DNA of 64,000 nucleotides from positions 232,493,832-232,557,831 of the forward strand of contig NC_090319.1 in the NCBI RefSeq assembly GCF_040869045.1, written 5' to 3'. Under the pieces are notes generated by a model. The model saw nothing but the letters and a program-made list of their open reading frames with translations, had not been told where the DNA came from and did not search any database. Below, piece by piece: positions 41,641 through 53,179 of the stretch (its first letter is position 1; each line of letters opens with the position of its first letter). The DNA comes from Eurosta solidaginis (Eukaryota; Arthropoda; Insecta; Diptera; Tephritidae). The translations under genes were made by a program, and so were the position numbers.

Positions 41641-44344
41641 ATGTTCCTACTACACATACACAGATTTATATAAACTTGCGGATCTCTAAAGCATTTCTTG
41701 AGAAACCTCTTATGTTGTCATATTTGCTATATAAAATATAAACTCAAAAAAAAAATAAAAATCTCTTAATCCCCAACACATGCGCCTAATCCACTAAGAT
41801 ATATAAATCACACAGTTTCAAATACTTACATATATATTTATATACATATATAAACCACGTATCGACCCCTTTTGCCTTCCCTTGAATGCCCCTGAAAGAA
41901 CTGATTAAAAACCCTTTACATATTTACCTCAACAAATTATTAACTCACCCGTATATAGCACCTAGTCTCCGTTAGTTTTTCACATCATCCTAGCCCAGCA
42001 ACAGCCAAAATTTTTGCATACTTACATATGTATGTATGCAGGCATTTACCAAATACTTAAATTCGGTTCAATTTGCCTAACGACTCTCTTGCCTCATTAG
42101 CTTCAAAAAAAAACAATATAATTTACTTACATATTTTTACTTGTACTCAGAAGGGCTGAGACAAGTGCATAATTTTACCTCCGTTAAACTACATTATTTG
42201 TATACACATATATATTACATATATTCATTTATGCTCAGAAGCGCTGATAGCAATTCAGTGCACCTATCTACTTGTACATACATATATATAGTCACTGAAA
42301 TAAGTTCCGCTAACGAAATTCGCACAGTGGGCCACAGCAAATAAAATTTGTATCAAAAATACAGTCTGACAAAACCACATAAAAGCGAAGGAAAAATTTT
42401 GTATTAATTTTTTCAAAATAAACCCCAACCCCTAAAACAATTATAGAAATATATTCCTCAATATATTTTATATAATAAACAAGCTTTCGCATAGTAATAT
42501 TTTTTGTGTACTCCAAATGTACTCCAAATGCACACGGCGGCGTATATCTCTAATGTATACTTATACCTTCTTATAATTATAAAGGGGTTAACACCTTATA
42601 TATTACCTTTTTACCCATCCTTTTATTTCTCTGAAATATGAAAGTGTTTCGTTCTACTTCACCGTCTTTGTTTCGCAAATCGTAGCTCGATCCCAATCCA
42701 AACGCCAAACCTCCAAATGTCCAAACCGAATGTATAAATGTCCAACTGCAACTATCCACTATGGCGCGATATGTACCACCAAATTTTATTGATGGTAACC
42801 ACAGGCAGTCGCTATAACAACCACAAATATAATATTTAAATATTTTTTCAAAAAGAAGCGAAATGACTCTAAAGTCCCTACTCTCGGGCGCACAAATGTA
42901 TAGGCAACCATATTTTTTGTTGCTAATGCAAACTACCGACACCGATTTCAAATATTCCGAAAATTTAAGTTGCTGCGAGGAGCTCAAAGGAAAACGATGC
43001 GATGCTGGCTGTGGAAACATTCATTCTCTCTCAATTCGTTTCCAGGAATGGGGCTTGAAATCAGCTGTCTGTTCATTCAATTGTAAACAAAAGTTCATTC
43101 GTTTCCAAGAATGGATCATGAAATCAGATGGCTATAGAGTTGCCTAAAATACGCAAAAAAAAAACTCCATGAAATCCGTTCGGTTTCATTATTTTCAAAT
43201 AAATCAGCAAGTAAGCTGATAAAAACTTATTAATATTTATAAAAAAGGCAAAGTTTTGTAGAAATATTTTGTGGTAGATAAGTGAAAAAATATGAAGTAA
43301 TATATTTCGATTGCGTTGCTTTGCTTTGTTGCTCTGGCACAGCCATAAGATAACAATGAACGGCTAGCCCCTTGTTTCAATTTGATGCGACCAAAACGTT
43401 TATGTACATACACATGTATATCCACATACGCAACTTGGTGAAGTATCTGCGTTGTCGTTCGCAATAGGCTTGTAATTAAACAAGTTGCGTTAACCTATAC
43501 GTAAACCTACAATTTATCTCAGCTGTCAAAAATGGAATGTCGCAACGCTCTACAAAACATGGCCTTTATGCATCCATTTACATCAATGCGAAGACTAAAA
43601 AGCTGACTTTTATATCAATCGAAAGTTGCTACCAAAACGCGTTTCGTGTGCAGCCCTTCGATGAAAGGTGTTGTCACTGATAAATTTTGCATGGGTGAAA
43701 AAGAGTTTTTTTTTTTCTTCGGATTTGTAATCCTGAAAAAAATTCGAGTTTTTTGATATCCCATTTGACAATCTTGAGTAAATTTTCGGTGAAAATCATA
43801 AATTAAACCTTTATCATGTAAAATACCCCAAAGTTATTCTGAAATGCCCAAATTTTATTTTGAGCATGATGGCATCTATGGCCAATATTATAAAAAATGC
43901 ACATTTTCACGCGCTCTCAGAGAGCGAGAAGTTTCATATCAGGTCATCAGTGAATTCAATGATATTATTATTTTTCTTGTTTTTTCTCTATTCTTAGTAC
44001 TAATTACAGTGTTGCTTACTAACTATAATATTCAAATAGATATTTGTATTAAGTAGAGTACGAGTAATTAGTATATGGAATATACAGTGACGGTATGTAT
44101 GTATGTATTGTATATTTTTTATTTTCTTATAAATACGTACAATTTTCCAAGTAGTACAATACAAAAAGTAACAAATTCAAATAAGAAAATAGTTAATGAC
44201 ATTAAATGCTAATTATACAAGCAGTGGAAATGTCATTTCCTTTAAATATAATTATAAATGCTTGTGGGGCGCATAATAATCACAAGATATAATTGCTACA
44301 ATCTCTAGTTAAAGTAACGACCAGAGAATAACTATTTTAAATTA
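41641..44344. other. unassigned region, no recognised gene
   Basis: This is the longest stretch without a recognised repeat. Open frames at 42577-43020 (minus) and 42863-43147 (plus) overlap on opposite strands and show no family motif. A short duplicated phrase (TTCGTTTCCA-GAATGG followed by TGAAATCAG) occurs near 43038 and 43098. It may be the least disturbed host DNA in the window. Confidence 0.4.
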
Positions 44345-46430
44345 AAAAAAAAATACTATATTAAATAAAAAGAAATACTATAAATAACAAAGTACTTACA
44401 TATAAAGCTAAAAACTTCATAAATATTACATAGCGGAATTTATACGATGGGTCGCAACAGAATTTCTACACCCTCATGATTGAAACCAAGTAGCCACCGT
44501 TTCAGTTCCCTCATAAACTTAGAAAGTTTTCTAATGAGTTGTATTACAGCAGGTAATTTATTATACAGTTTACATGACACGATTGTGTAAAAGTTACGGA
44601 AAAGTGTGGTCCGAAAACGAGGAATTTTTACACTTGATAACGGTCTACTTCTTAGGCTGTAAGGGTTATATATCGGGCTTTGTGAATACCCACTCCTTAT
44701 AAAAAAAATTTTCAAAACTTTGTAATAGTACAAGTGTCGAATGGGAAGTATGTTTAATTTTTTGAAAAGGTCCATAGAGTGGGATAAACGGTCTGCGTTA
44801 CACATTTTTCGGATAAAGCACTTCTGTAGGATTAAAAGCGCATTTAGCTTACTAGCGTACGCTCCACCCCAGCAACTGATTCCATATTGTAATTTTGAGT
44901 GGACTAACCCATGATATATTAATGCTAACATTCGATTTGAACACAGCCTTTTTAGGTAAAAGAATGAACGGACCGCTGACAACATGTACGATTTCAAAGC
45001 AAAAATATGTGATGACCAACTTAGGCTTTGGTCGAATATAACTCCTAAATATTTAAAATTAGGGACCATATCAATTTTAAAGCAATTACTGTCACAACTT
45101 ATTGTCTCGTCAAAGGTATTGACAGAGTTTTGATGATTACAGTTACTTGAACACATAAGAAACCGCATACAGTTCGAGCCGTGAAATAAAATATCGTTTC
45201 TAGGCAACTCCTTTCCGCATTGATTAAAATACATCAACTTTGTCTTGTTGCTTACCACGAGTTTGTGGCTAGCAAACCAAGACCTCAGCATAAAAACATC
45301 GTGATTGATATCAGCAAAAAGATTAAATTCATTTGTAGATCCATATGCAATGGCAAGGTCATCTGCAAATGCCGTTACTTTACCAACAAATGGCAACGAG
45401 AATAGTGAGTTAATGTATATTAGAAACAAGATAGGTCCAAGAACCGAGCCTTGAGGCACCCCTAAGGTAATAGGTCTGGGTTCACTTTGAATATTTACAA
45501 CTTTAACTTTCTGAATTCTATTCGTTAAGTATGACTTAAACCAACTAAAAACGTTGCCACGAAAACCAGCGGAGCTAAGCTTACTCAGTAGAATATTATG
45601 GTCCACCATATCAAATGCTTTAGTAATATCTACAAACAGACTAGCGCAACACATTTTTTCGTCAATCGCCTTATGTATAAAGGAAGAAAAGTGTAAAAGA
45701 GCATCTTCAGTTGAGAGATCTGACATAAAACCAAATTGCTTGGGACTAAAAAATTTTATTTTGTTGAGATAAGTTAACACCCTAGCCTTAACTGCCTTTT
45801 CAAAGATTTTGGAGATTGAGGATAGCAAGGATATAGGCCTGTAATTATTCTTGTCTTTTTTATCTCCCTTTTTGAACAGCGGTATCACGGTAGCACATTT
45901 TAAATCTTCTGGAAAAACTCCGGAGGTTATACTCAAATTAAATATATGCTTTAAAATATCAACGATATTAAAAGCTATGCTTTTTAAGGTCCTATTTGAA
46001 ATTTTGTCACTGCCACTTGAATCAGACTTGCTCAAAGTTTGAATTATTTTAAGAATTTCTGAACCTGTAATTGGATCAAAGAAAAAACTATTACTGGGAG
46101 TTCTGAATTCTGTGATGTTTCGATTTTTACGGCACATGCAGATATTATTCCTCATTGTATTAGAAGCTGCTCCTACATTTACAAAAAAATTATTAAGTTC
46201 ATTAGCTACTACCAGAGTCTCCGATGCATCCACGCCATCCACATTTACCACAATCGAGTCGGACCTTTTCTTATAGTTTCGGTTCGTTATTCTATTTACA
46301 GCTGCCCATTCCTTTTTCGTGTTACCTTGCGCTGATAGAAAGAGATTTTGATAATATTTTTCCCGAGTTGAACTTATTTCTTTATTAAGATTATATTTTA
46401 ACCGGCGGACACGGTTTCTCAGCTTAGTAT
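44345..46430 (-). mobile_element. 5'-truncated CR1/L2-like LINE
   Basis: The minus-strand element carries an RT frame and about 100 bp of 3' UTR, and abuts LOA sequence at about 46430. I could not find a TSD, because LOA sequence does not resume at its other end. Confidence 0.7.
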
Positions 46431-46470
46431 TCGTTTGGCGTGGCGCTGATTCAGGAGCCGTGACTCTCAT
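44440..46470 (-). CDS. CR1/L2-like reverse transcriptase, 676 aa open frame
   Basis: The frame holds a linker with many basic residues (about 15-60) and then RT blocks in order: ATVIPLFKKGDKKDKNNYRP, ISKIFEKAVKAR, QFGFMSDLSTEDALL, FVDITKAFDMVDHNIL, GVPQGSVLGPILFLIYIN, and the catalytic AFADDLAIAYG (FADD at about residues 368-371). Next come FKYLGVIFDQSLSWSSHI and the C-terminal SKLQYGISCWGGA...LQKCFIRKM. The frame has no stop, so this copy is fairly young. The endonuclease is missing. The first 14 or so residues, including the ATG at 46470, are antisense translation of the neighbouring LOA endonuclease, so the true frame was longer and the start is accidental. Confidence 0.85.
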   Translation of the reverse strand: MRVTAPESAPRQTNTKLRNRVRRLKYNLNKEISSTREKYYQNLFLSAQGNTKKEWAAVNRITNRNYKKRSDSIVVNVDGVDASETLVVANELNNFFVNVGAASNTMRNNICMCRKNRNITEFRTPSNSFFFDPITGSEILKIIQTLSKSDSSGSDKISNRTLKSIAFNIVDILKHIFNLSITSGVFPEDLKCATVIPLFKKGDKKDKNNYRPISLLSSISKIFEKAVKARVLTYLNKIKFFSPKQFGFMSDLSTEDALLHFSSFIHKAIDEKMCCASLFVDITKAFDMVDHNILLSKLSSAGFRGNVFSWFKSYLTNRIQKVKVVNIQSEPRPITLGVPQGSVLGPILFLIYINSLFSLPFVGKVTAFADDLAIAYGSTNEFNLFADINHDVFMLRSWFASHKLVVSNKTKLMYFNQCGKELPRNDILFHGSNCMRFLMCSSNCNHQNSVNTFDETISCDSNCFKIDMVPNFKYLGVIFDQSLSWSSHIFALKSYMLSAVRSFFYLKRLCSNRMLALIYHGLVHSKLQYGISCWGGAYASKLNALLILQKCFIRKMCNADRLSHSMDLFKKLNILPIRHLYYYKVLKIFFIRSGYSQSPIYNPYSLRSRPLSSVKIPRFRTTLFRNFYTIVSCKLYNKLPAVIQLIRKLSKFMRELKRWLLGFNHEGVEILLRPIV

Positions 46471-48535
46471 CGGGAGGAAAGGTTTCTGAGCTTAGCGCGG
46501 ATCTGGCGTTTACTACGCAGAAGGACGGGTGCGAGCTGCAGTAATGGTAAGGAAACAGCTGCATTCATATATGCTGCCTAATTACAATACTGAGGACCTC
46601 GTAGTGGTGGCCGTTGAACAAAGGAATAAGCAGGAATTTATCCTGCCATCCCGCTACATGACCTATGCTGCGGAGGTTCCACCGATGGAGTGCTAGAGGA
46701 CGAAGGGCGAAAAGGTCGGTTGGTCATAGGGGCGGATGCAAATGCGCAACACAATGCGGGGAGGAGGAGATACGAATGAGAGAGGCGAATCTCTATTTTG
46801 TTACATCCTGCAAACCAATTTGCAGATAGCTAACAGGGGAAGTGTCCCAAAATCCATAATATTCTTGATATTACATTGAGCTCCGAACGTGATATATCAA
46901 GGTATAATTGGATGGTTTTTGATAGACCACCCTTCTCCGACCATACGTATATCAGCTTCAGCATCCCCTAAATAGGGTGGAGAAGGGAGGAACCTTTAGA
47001 AACCCTGGGTCACTGAACTGGACTAAATTCAAGAAACAGGAAGAAACAAAACTGGGACAACCCAAAGAGGTTGCCAATGTTGAGGAACTGGAGGAGTATA
47101 ATAAATCCCTAAGAAGGACGTTTATGACTACGTATAACAAAGCTCCAAGAAGACTCAGAGGAAAAGCACAGCCGCCATGGTAGAACAATGAGCTAAGTCT
47201 TCTAAGAAGACAGGTAAAAGAACTGTTTAAGCTAGCAAAGATCGCGGAAATCGAATCCCTTGCGGTGCTTTTCGATACATGCTTCCCATCGGGAAATGGT
47301 TTGGAATAGCCAGCAGACAGCACTCACACTTCGATCATGGAGCGGGTAGTGCCAGGCTTGGTGACCGATACCAAGATCGAATGAGCGGCGAAGACGTTTT
47401 CTAAGTTTAAATCGCCGGGCCCAGATAGTATATTCCCGGCCATGCTACAAGTTTCAAGTAGAGCGGTCTTGGAATGGCTTAAAATAATATTCGATGGGTG
47501 CATAAGACTAAATCATGTACCGAACTCTTGGAGAACTGCTCGTGTAGCTTTACTAGCAAAGACGGGAAGATCGGTCACGTGTATCCCAAAGTCTATAGAC
47601 CCATTAGCTTAACATCATTTCTGCTCAAAACCTTTGAGAGTCTGATAGATGTGTACATAAAGTCCAACGTGGATGAAAGGCAAGTCGGTAGACACCGCAT
47701 TGCATAGGGTGGTAATAAGCATAGAGAAATCCCTGGAATATAAGGAATATGCTCTAGGAGTCTTCTTAGCCATTGCCCCGGCTTTCAACAATGTTTCTAA
47801 ATGGGCGATTATGGATGGTATTAATTACATTAAAGTATACCCAGCCTTAACCAGATAGATCGGCTGCGTGTTAAATTGCAGGAAGGTTAAATAACAATGG
47901 GGATTGTACGAGCCCTCGAAATCAGTGGGCAGGGGCACGCCGCAGGGAGGGGTGCTGCTGTGGGCGCTGGTCATCAACCAACTGCTCAGGCGATTCGATG
48001 AGGGACTCGTAAAATTTACGGCTTACGCAGATGACGTTGCAATTGTCATAAGTGGAAAGTGTCTTCCAACGATTAACTCTATGATGGATTGTGTGCTTCG
48101 GACTATTCATACCTGGGCATCTAATGTCGGGTTAAAAGCCAACGCGGAGAAGAGGGATATGGTCTTGCTTACAAAGAGGAACAAGGTCCCAAATTGGAGC
48201 AGGCCTAAATTAGGAGGGGTGACCCTGCAGGAGAAACCTTGCACAAAGTATCTAGGAATCATCCTAGACAGTAAGCTGTCATGGAAGCTCAACGTGGAGG
48301 AAGATGAAGATGGCTTCAACGGCACTGGTGAAGATGGCTTCAACGGCACTTTATGCACGTAAAAGAATGCTGGGGTGTACGTGGGGTTCATCGCCCCCTC
48401 TTTCTCATTTGGTTTTTACAGCGATTGTAAACCCTATCCTATACTATGGAGTTCTTGTTTGGTGGAAACCCACACAAAAAACAACCAACCTACCTCAAAA
48501 TATTGAAGGGGGTATGCAGACTATCAATGCTTAGC
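46440..48535 (+). pseudogene. LOA-type endonuclease and RT, second copy
   Basis: Pieces in order are the endonuclease motifs (VALIQEP at 46440, GADANAQHNAG near 46735, SDHTYISFSIP near 46938), a linker at 46977-47183, and the RT. The RT shows SPGPDS at 47415, PISLTSFLLKTFESLIDV at 47600, GVFLAIAPAFNNV at 47757, GTPQGGVL at 47935 and the catalytic FTAYADDVAIVI at 48015. A tandem 24-bp duplication (GGCACTGGTGAAGATGGCTTCAAC and its repeat) lies at about 48311-48350. The order matches the first copy, with at least six frame breaks. Confidence 0.82.
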
Positions 48536-49662
48536 ATTACGGGAACCCTGGAAACAACCCCGACGGCTGCACTGTATGCCATTCTGCACATACCACCTCT
48601 AGACCTGGTAGCAAAGAACATAGCGTTAACAACTGCAACCAGGCTCGGTGCCTCGAGGCAGCTTGAGCGCCGACCATACGGTCATAGTAGTATAGCGTTA
48701 TCAATCACAGGACGAAAAGACTCCCTGAATCTCTATATACTCTTCAAGGGAGATCTTAAGGCCACAATAAAGGTGGATGGTTTGCGCAGGAATGCTCAAA
48801 TGGCGGACGAGGCGATACATATGTACACAGATGGTTCCAAATAGTGGAAGGTTTACGGTCTGCGGTATACTGTGCTGATACGGAAATAAACAGATCCTAC
48901 AAGCTGCCAGATTACTGTAGTGTTTTCCAAGCCGAAATATTAGTCATAACCAAAGCAGTAGAAACACTGGAAGAGAATAGCTTAAACTGCAACCGTGTTA
49001 ACTTTTATATTGACAGCCAATCAGCAACTAAGGCAATAATCTCGCATAGCATAGCATCTAAATGCGTCTTAGAGTGTAAGCAGTCTCTGGAGAGAATCGG
49101 GGGAGAGAGAAGCATACATCTAAATTGGGTTCCAGGGCATATGGGAAGAGATGGGAATGAAAAAGCAAATGAAATAGGTAAATAGGGCGCATCCCTTGAA
49201 GCTTGCTCCATAGACGTCCCAATTATACTGGGCGAGATTTAGAGATGGCGAGAGGTGCACATGATCGGCAAAGCGGGAAAGGCCTGGGTTCAAGCGCGGG
49301 ACTGTAAAGTGTCGAAGATTATGTGTAGGTCTTACAACATTAGACTAACAAAGTTGCTTCTATCATTAAAAAGAGAGGACTGTAGACTCATGACGGGTAT
49401 TCTGACTGGACACTGCCTTCTGGCGTCACATGCCTTTAAATTAGGCTTGGCCAGTGATAGAATATGTAGGAAGTGCGGGTTGGAGGAGGAAACGATCGAG
49501 CACGTTTTGTGGTCGTGCCCTGCGCTTGCCAGGCTAAGACTCCAGCTATTCCAAGTGATACAGCTGTCAGATATAGAAGCAGCAAGTGGCTTAAGTCCTA
49601 GAAAGCTTCTACTATTTGCCAAGAGGACGGAGTTATTTTATAACATAGGTCATGGTTTTTGA
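48536..49662 (+). pseudogene. LOA-type RNase H and C-terminal domain, second copy
   Basis: Three frames cover RNase H and the tail. The first ends in MYTDGSK at 48840. The second (48844-49185) has FQAEILVITKAVE and FYIDSQSATKAI and ends in GNEKANEIGK, where the last catalytic Asp is Asn. The third (49255-49662) holds the Cys/His cluster CRKCGLEEETIEHVLWSCPA and the C-terminus. Stops at 48842 and 49183 separate them. Confidence 0.82.
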
Positions 49663-49779
49663 TAGGATTTTTCATTTTGGTCGTTAAAACAAACTTCTGG
49701 TAACACTACGGACTCATTCAGTCTATGTGAGATCCTCATGGACCGGCCAGTTCAACCTAACCCAACCTTCTTAAAAAAT

Positions 49780-51050
49780 GCCGCTTAGAGATGTATTTAA
49801 TTTATCTTCAATATATGGTGTTTTCCCAACAATGTGGAAGGAGTCTTTTCTTATTCCGCATCATAAAAATGGAAGCAGATCTTCAATAGAAAACTACCGG
49901 GGCATAGCAAAGTTATCCGCTATCCCAAAGCTATTTGAAGCTATTGTTACCCATCGCCTAACGTTCTCTATTTTCCCCATAATTGGAAGCTCGCAACATG
50001 AGTTCTGTAAAGCATAATCAACTCTCTGTTTCTAGTGGTTTTAGAAAAAGTTTTCACACCGATGTAATATACACCGATTTCAGTAAGGTATTCGAAAAAG
50101 TATCACACTCATTACTTATTGATAAGCTCGGTCAACTTAGTTTTCAGCCCGGTCTTACAAGTTGGATTTCTTCGTATCCTGGTAGTCGTACGCAAAAAGT
50201 AATATTTAAAAATACACTCTCTGAGGTCATCAATGTTTCTTCTGGTGTTGCTCAGGGTCCGATTCTGTACTTGGTTGTATTCAAAAATCTTGATGCATGC
50301 TGACGATGTAAAACTTTTCAGGTCATGCGCGTCGGTTGAGGACCATTCCTTGCTTCAACCGGATTTAAACCACTTGGTCACCTGGTACAATGTAAATTTT
50401 ATGCCGCTTATTTAAAAAAAATGAATTCAAGTTTTTCTCTACGAAATTTCCTACCATGTACAATAAACAACTATAGTCTACAAATAGTTTTATTGGTTTG
50501 GGAGTCATAATGGACTCCCAACATAGTTCCAACCTTCATATATATGCTACAGTCAATAAAGGCAAAAGTGCTACTTAACTAAAGATCTTTTTACATCATT
50601 AGTTAGGCCAATATTGGAATACGGCTCAGTGATCTGGAACCCGAGTTATCAAGTCCATGCAGGCAGTCTTGAATCAATACAAAAACAATTTTTACTATTT
50701 GCCTCAAGAAATTTTCAATGGGACTCTTTAAATAACCGTCCACCTTATACTAACCGATTAAAGCTTGTCAATCCCCAAACTCTAGCTAGTCGAAGGGAAA
50801 CATTTAGTGTAATATTTATGACAAAACTACTAAATGGATCAATTGCAAGGCCAGTCCTTCTGAACGAAGTGAATTTTTGTGCTTCCTCTCGGAATACGAG
50901 GCACTTCAAACCTCTTCTGCTGAAAGAATGTAGAAGGAGTATCAAGCTAAACGAACCGTACGTATTACGCTTAGCTGATGACATCGCTTCTGCAGCTGAG
51001 CAATTTCAGATCTCGAGGCTTGAAAAACCGCTGCCCATCAAAAACTAGGC
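49780..51050 (+). pseudogene. CR1/Jockey-group RT fragment
   Basis: The frames from 49778 show LRDVFNLSSIYGVFPTMWK, then ENYRGIAKLSAIPKLFE, IYTDFSKVFEKVSHSLL (50065), SSGVAQGPILY (50240) and LEYGSVIWNPSYQVH-type sequence (50614), ending at 51048 after a C-terminal stretch of 144 codons. The FYADD block is damaged at about 50290, where only HADDVKLF remains after a small deletion. It lacks the endonuclease and its 5' end abuts the LOA 3' end. Confidence 0.8.
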
Positions 51051-51138
51051 AAAAAAAAAAACGAATTATACATATATCTAAATCGATCGCGTGAACAGGA
51101 TTAGACTGGTCTCATTGGGCCTCTTAAGAAAAAAAAAA

Positions 51139-51225
51139 TATATATAAGGTCCCTAATTGGACTAAGCCTAATTTTGAAGGGGTAACCCTACAAGAAAAAT
51201 ATAGCACAAAGTATCTATTCCTCTG
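51139..51225 (+). pseudogene. LOA-type RT scrap
   Basis: About 87 bp (AAGGTCCCTAATTGGACTAA and on to ACAAAGTATCT) match the LOA RT region that encodes KVPNWTRPKLGGVTLQEKPCTKYLG at 19380. It is joined directly to the Jockey-like piece on its right. Confidence 0.65.
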
Positions 51226-51466
51226 TCCCCAGAACACCATCTACATAATGAGGCGAGAATACTCCCCATCAGGGAGAGAAATGAGATGCTAACCAAACAG
51301 TTCCTGTTGAATACCCAGAAACCTGAGCATCCAAACAGACATCTGATTGATGAGCCAACACCGCCTAGGGGCTTAAGGAGTCATCTCCGTAAGCATTTTG
51401 AGGAAATACGGCACCTGAGAACCCAGCCGTGTGAAGCAAAAAAACACAAGCAGAAGCTCATACAGA
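51226..51466 (+). pseudogene. Jockey-like LINE C-terminal scrap
   Basis: This codes for PEHHLHNEARILPI, then FLLNTQKPEHPNRHLIDEP and LRTQPCEAKKHKQ, the same C-terminal tail as minus-strand copy A at about 26870-27140. It begins and ends abruptly. Confidence 0.75.
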
Positions 51467-51666
51467 AGTCGTACGAAACGGACGTGTTATTCTTCGCTCC
51501 GTGGTTGTGTGTCTGTTTCTTGCTATTCTTACAAGTTTAATAGTTTGTGACTGTTACTATATTAAAACAGTGACTCTTCTTGGATTTTATAACCAAAGTT
51601 TGTAAATGTCCAAATGAATATAATATAATAATAACTTTGCCAAATTATTAATACAATTTATTCGTA

Positions 51667-53151
51667 ATGCCGTGTGAGTGTGGCGTAGGGTTGAGAGAGG
51701 CCAACCGAATGTGTTGTGTGCGAAGTGCAATGACCTCTATCATCTGAAGTGTGTCAACTTGTCAGTGGACAATCTTGATTTTCTCACCGCATCAAATAAA
51801 TCGTTCTTTTGTAAAGTATGTTCGGACGTCTATTCGAACTCCGCCACCAATGGCTCTCCCCGCTACCGTTGCCGATAATATGGAGTGCAATGATAATCTA
51901 AGCGACACCATTAAAGGCATTGCCGATCTACGCAGTGAAAACAGCCGTATACTCTCAGCAGTTGATGCTCTCAAATACGAGAAATCTCAAATTTCACAAA
52001 AGTGTGATTCTTTATCATCCGAAATTCGTTCACTACACTCAACTATTGATGATAAGAACGATGCAATTTCTATGCTGAATGCTGAACTGAAAGATATGCA
52101 CAGTGTTGTTGCTGCCTTTACTAATGAACTCAAATCAACTCTCGCAAATGCTGTGGACAGTAATAAGCAAAAAAAGTCTGCTAAAACAAAGCATCTAGTA
52201 AGTAAAAACAATGACAATGTCAATGGCAAGTTTTTGGCTGCCAAAGCAAATACTGAGCAATCTAGCGGAACTCTTAAAGCTAACTCGCAAATTGATCCGG
52301 CTGCAATAATAAAACAGGCATCCCCTCTTAATGAAGAAATGTCATCAAGCAAGCCTAGTTCCATAGATGACACGGCTCCAATAACTATAACGCCAACCGA
52401 TGATATTGGGAATAAAAGCCCGACTGTATAATCTGTTCAGTGCGCTACTGTGGATTTGTCTACATTTAGTTCATGTAATGATGCATCGAAATCACTTTTT
52501 TCAACAAAAACGAATTCCATTAACGTTCCGAACGCGGACCTGAGCCTGCTGCCGACGTCTGGGAATGCTGCTGCTGAATCAACTAGTTTAGCTAGCAACA
52601 ATTCTGCTACACCTGTTACTAACATACCTATGTATTCCGATATTGCACGTTCTGGCCATCAGGTATCAGTCGCTACAAAATCTAGTGACAATAATAAAAA
52701 TATTTGTAGTAAATCGCCTACTATTATAGTAGGAAGTAACTCAAATGTGTCTGGCCATCAGATATCAGTCGCTACAAAATCTAGTGATAATAATAAAAAT
52801 ATTCTTAGCAAATCGCCCACTATTGTGGTAGGTAGTAACTCTAGTGCTAACCTTAATTTAGCTGTTCGTCTGAAATGGTCGCATTTGCCGTCGTTTAAAC
52901 CAACCGTAAACGCAAGTGATATTGTTGACTACGTCTCGAAAAATGCAAACATTTCACCCTCATTAATTCACTGTTTCAAATTGGTTAAGAAAGAAGCTGA
53001 TCTCAAATTGTTATCTAGATGTAATTTCAAACTTGGAGTTTCGGCTTCTATATATAATAAGCTGCTGGACTCCTCGTTATGGCCATCAGATGTCAAAATT
53101 AAACCTTTTCGTTTTTTTCAAAAAGCAAAGGGCTCAACTGCCAAGCCTTAG
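51667..53151 (+). pseudogene. CR1-type ORF1 with PHD-like finger
   Basis: The start is probably the ATG at 51667. A shift then moves to the frame of 51678, which holds the Cys/His cluster (LCAKCNDLYHLKCVNLS, then FFCKVC), a PHD-like zinc finger known in CR1-group ORF1 proteins. From 51751 a second frame encodes a probable coiled coil (NSRILSAVDALKYEKSQI and onward). A single TAA at 52429-52431 interrupts it before it runs on to 53151. A 99-bp tandem duplication at 52651-52848 repeats a 33-residue block starting SGHQ(V/I)SVATKSSDNN. The protein would bind the LINE RNA. Confidence 0.75.
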
Positions 53152-53179
53152 CTAAGTGTGACAATCGCTTAGTTAATAA

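Larger units (their letters stand above)
46430..49775 (+). mobile_element. LOA-type LINE, second copy, 5'-truncated
   Basis: From TTCGTTTGGCGTGG at about 46430 this plus-strand sequence follows the LOA element of 17873-23236 from inside the endonuclease to the 3' end GGCCAGTTCAACCTAACCC at about 49755. ORF1 is absent. Nonsense codons and shifts are frequent, and small deletions are present in the endonuclease and near 47240-47280. It keeps the RT core that the longer copy has lost. Confidence 0.85.

Noticed and set aside
42577..43020. 147-codon minus-strand frame as a host gene
   Set aside because: No domain recognised, and a plus-strand frame of equal quality overlaps it. Left as unassigned.
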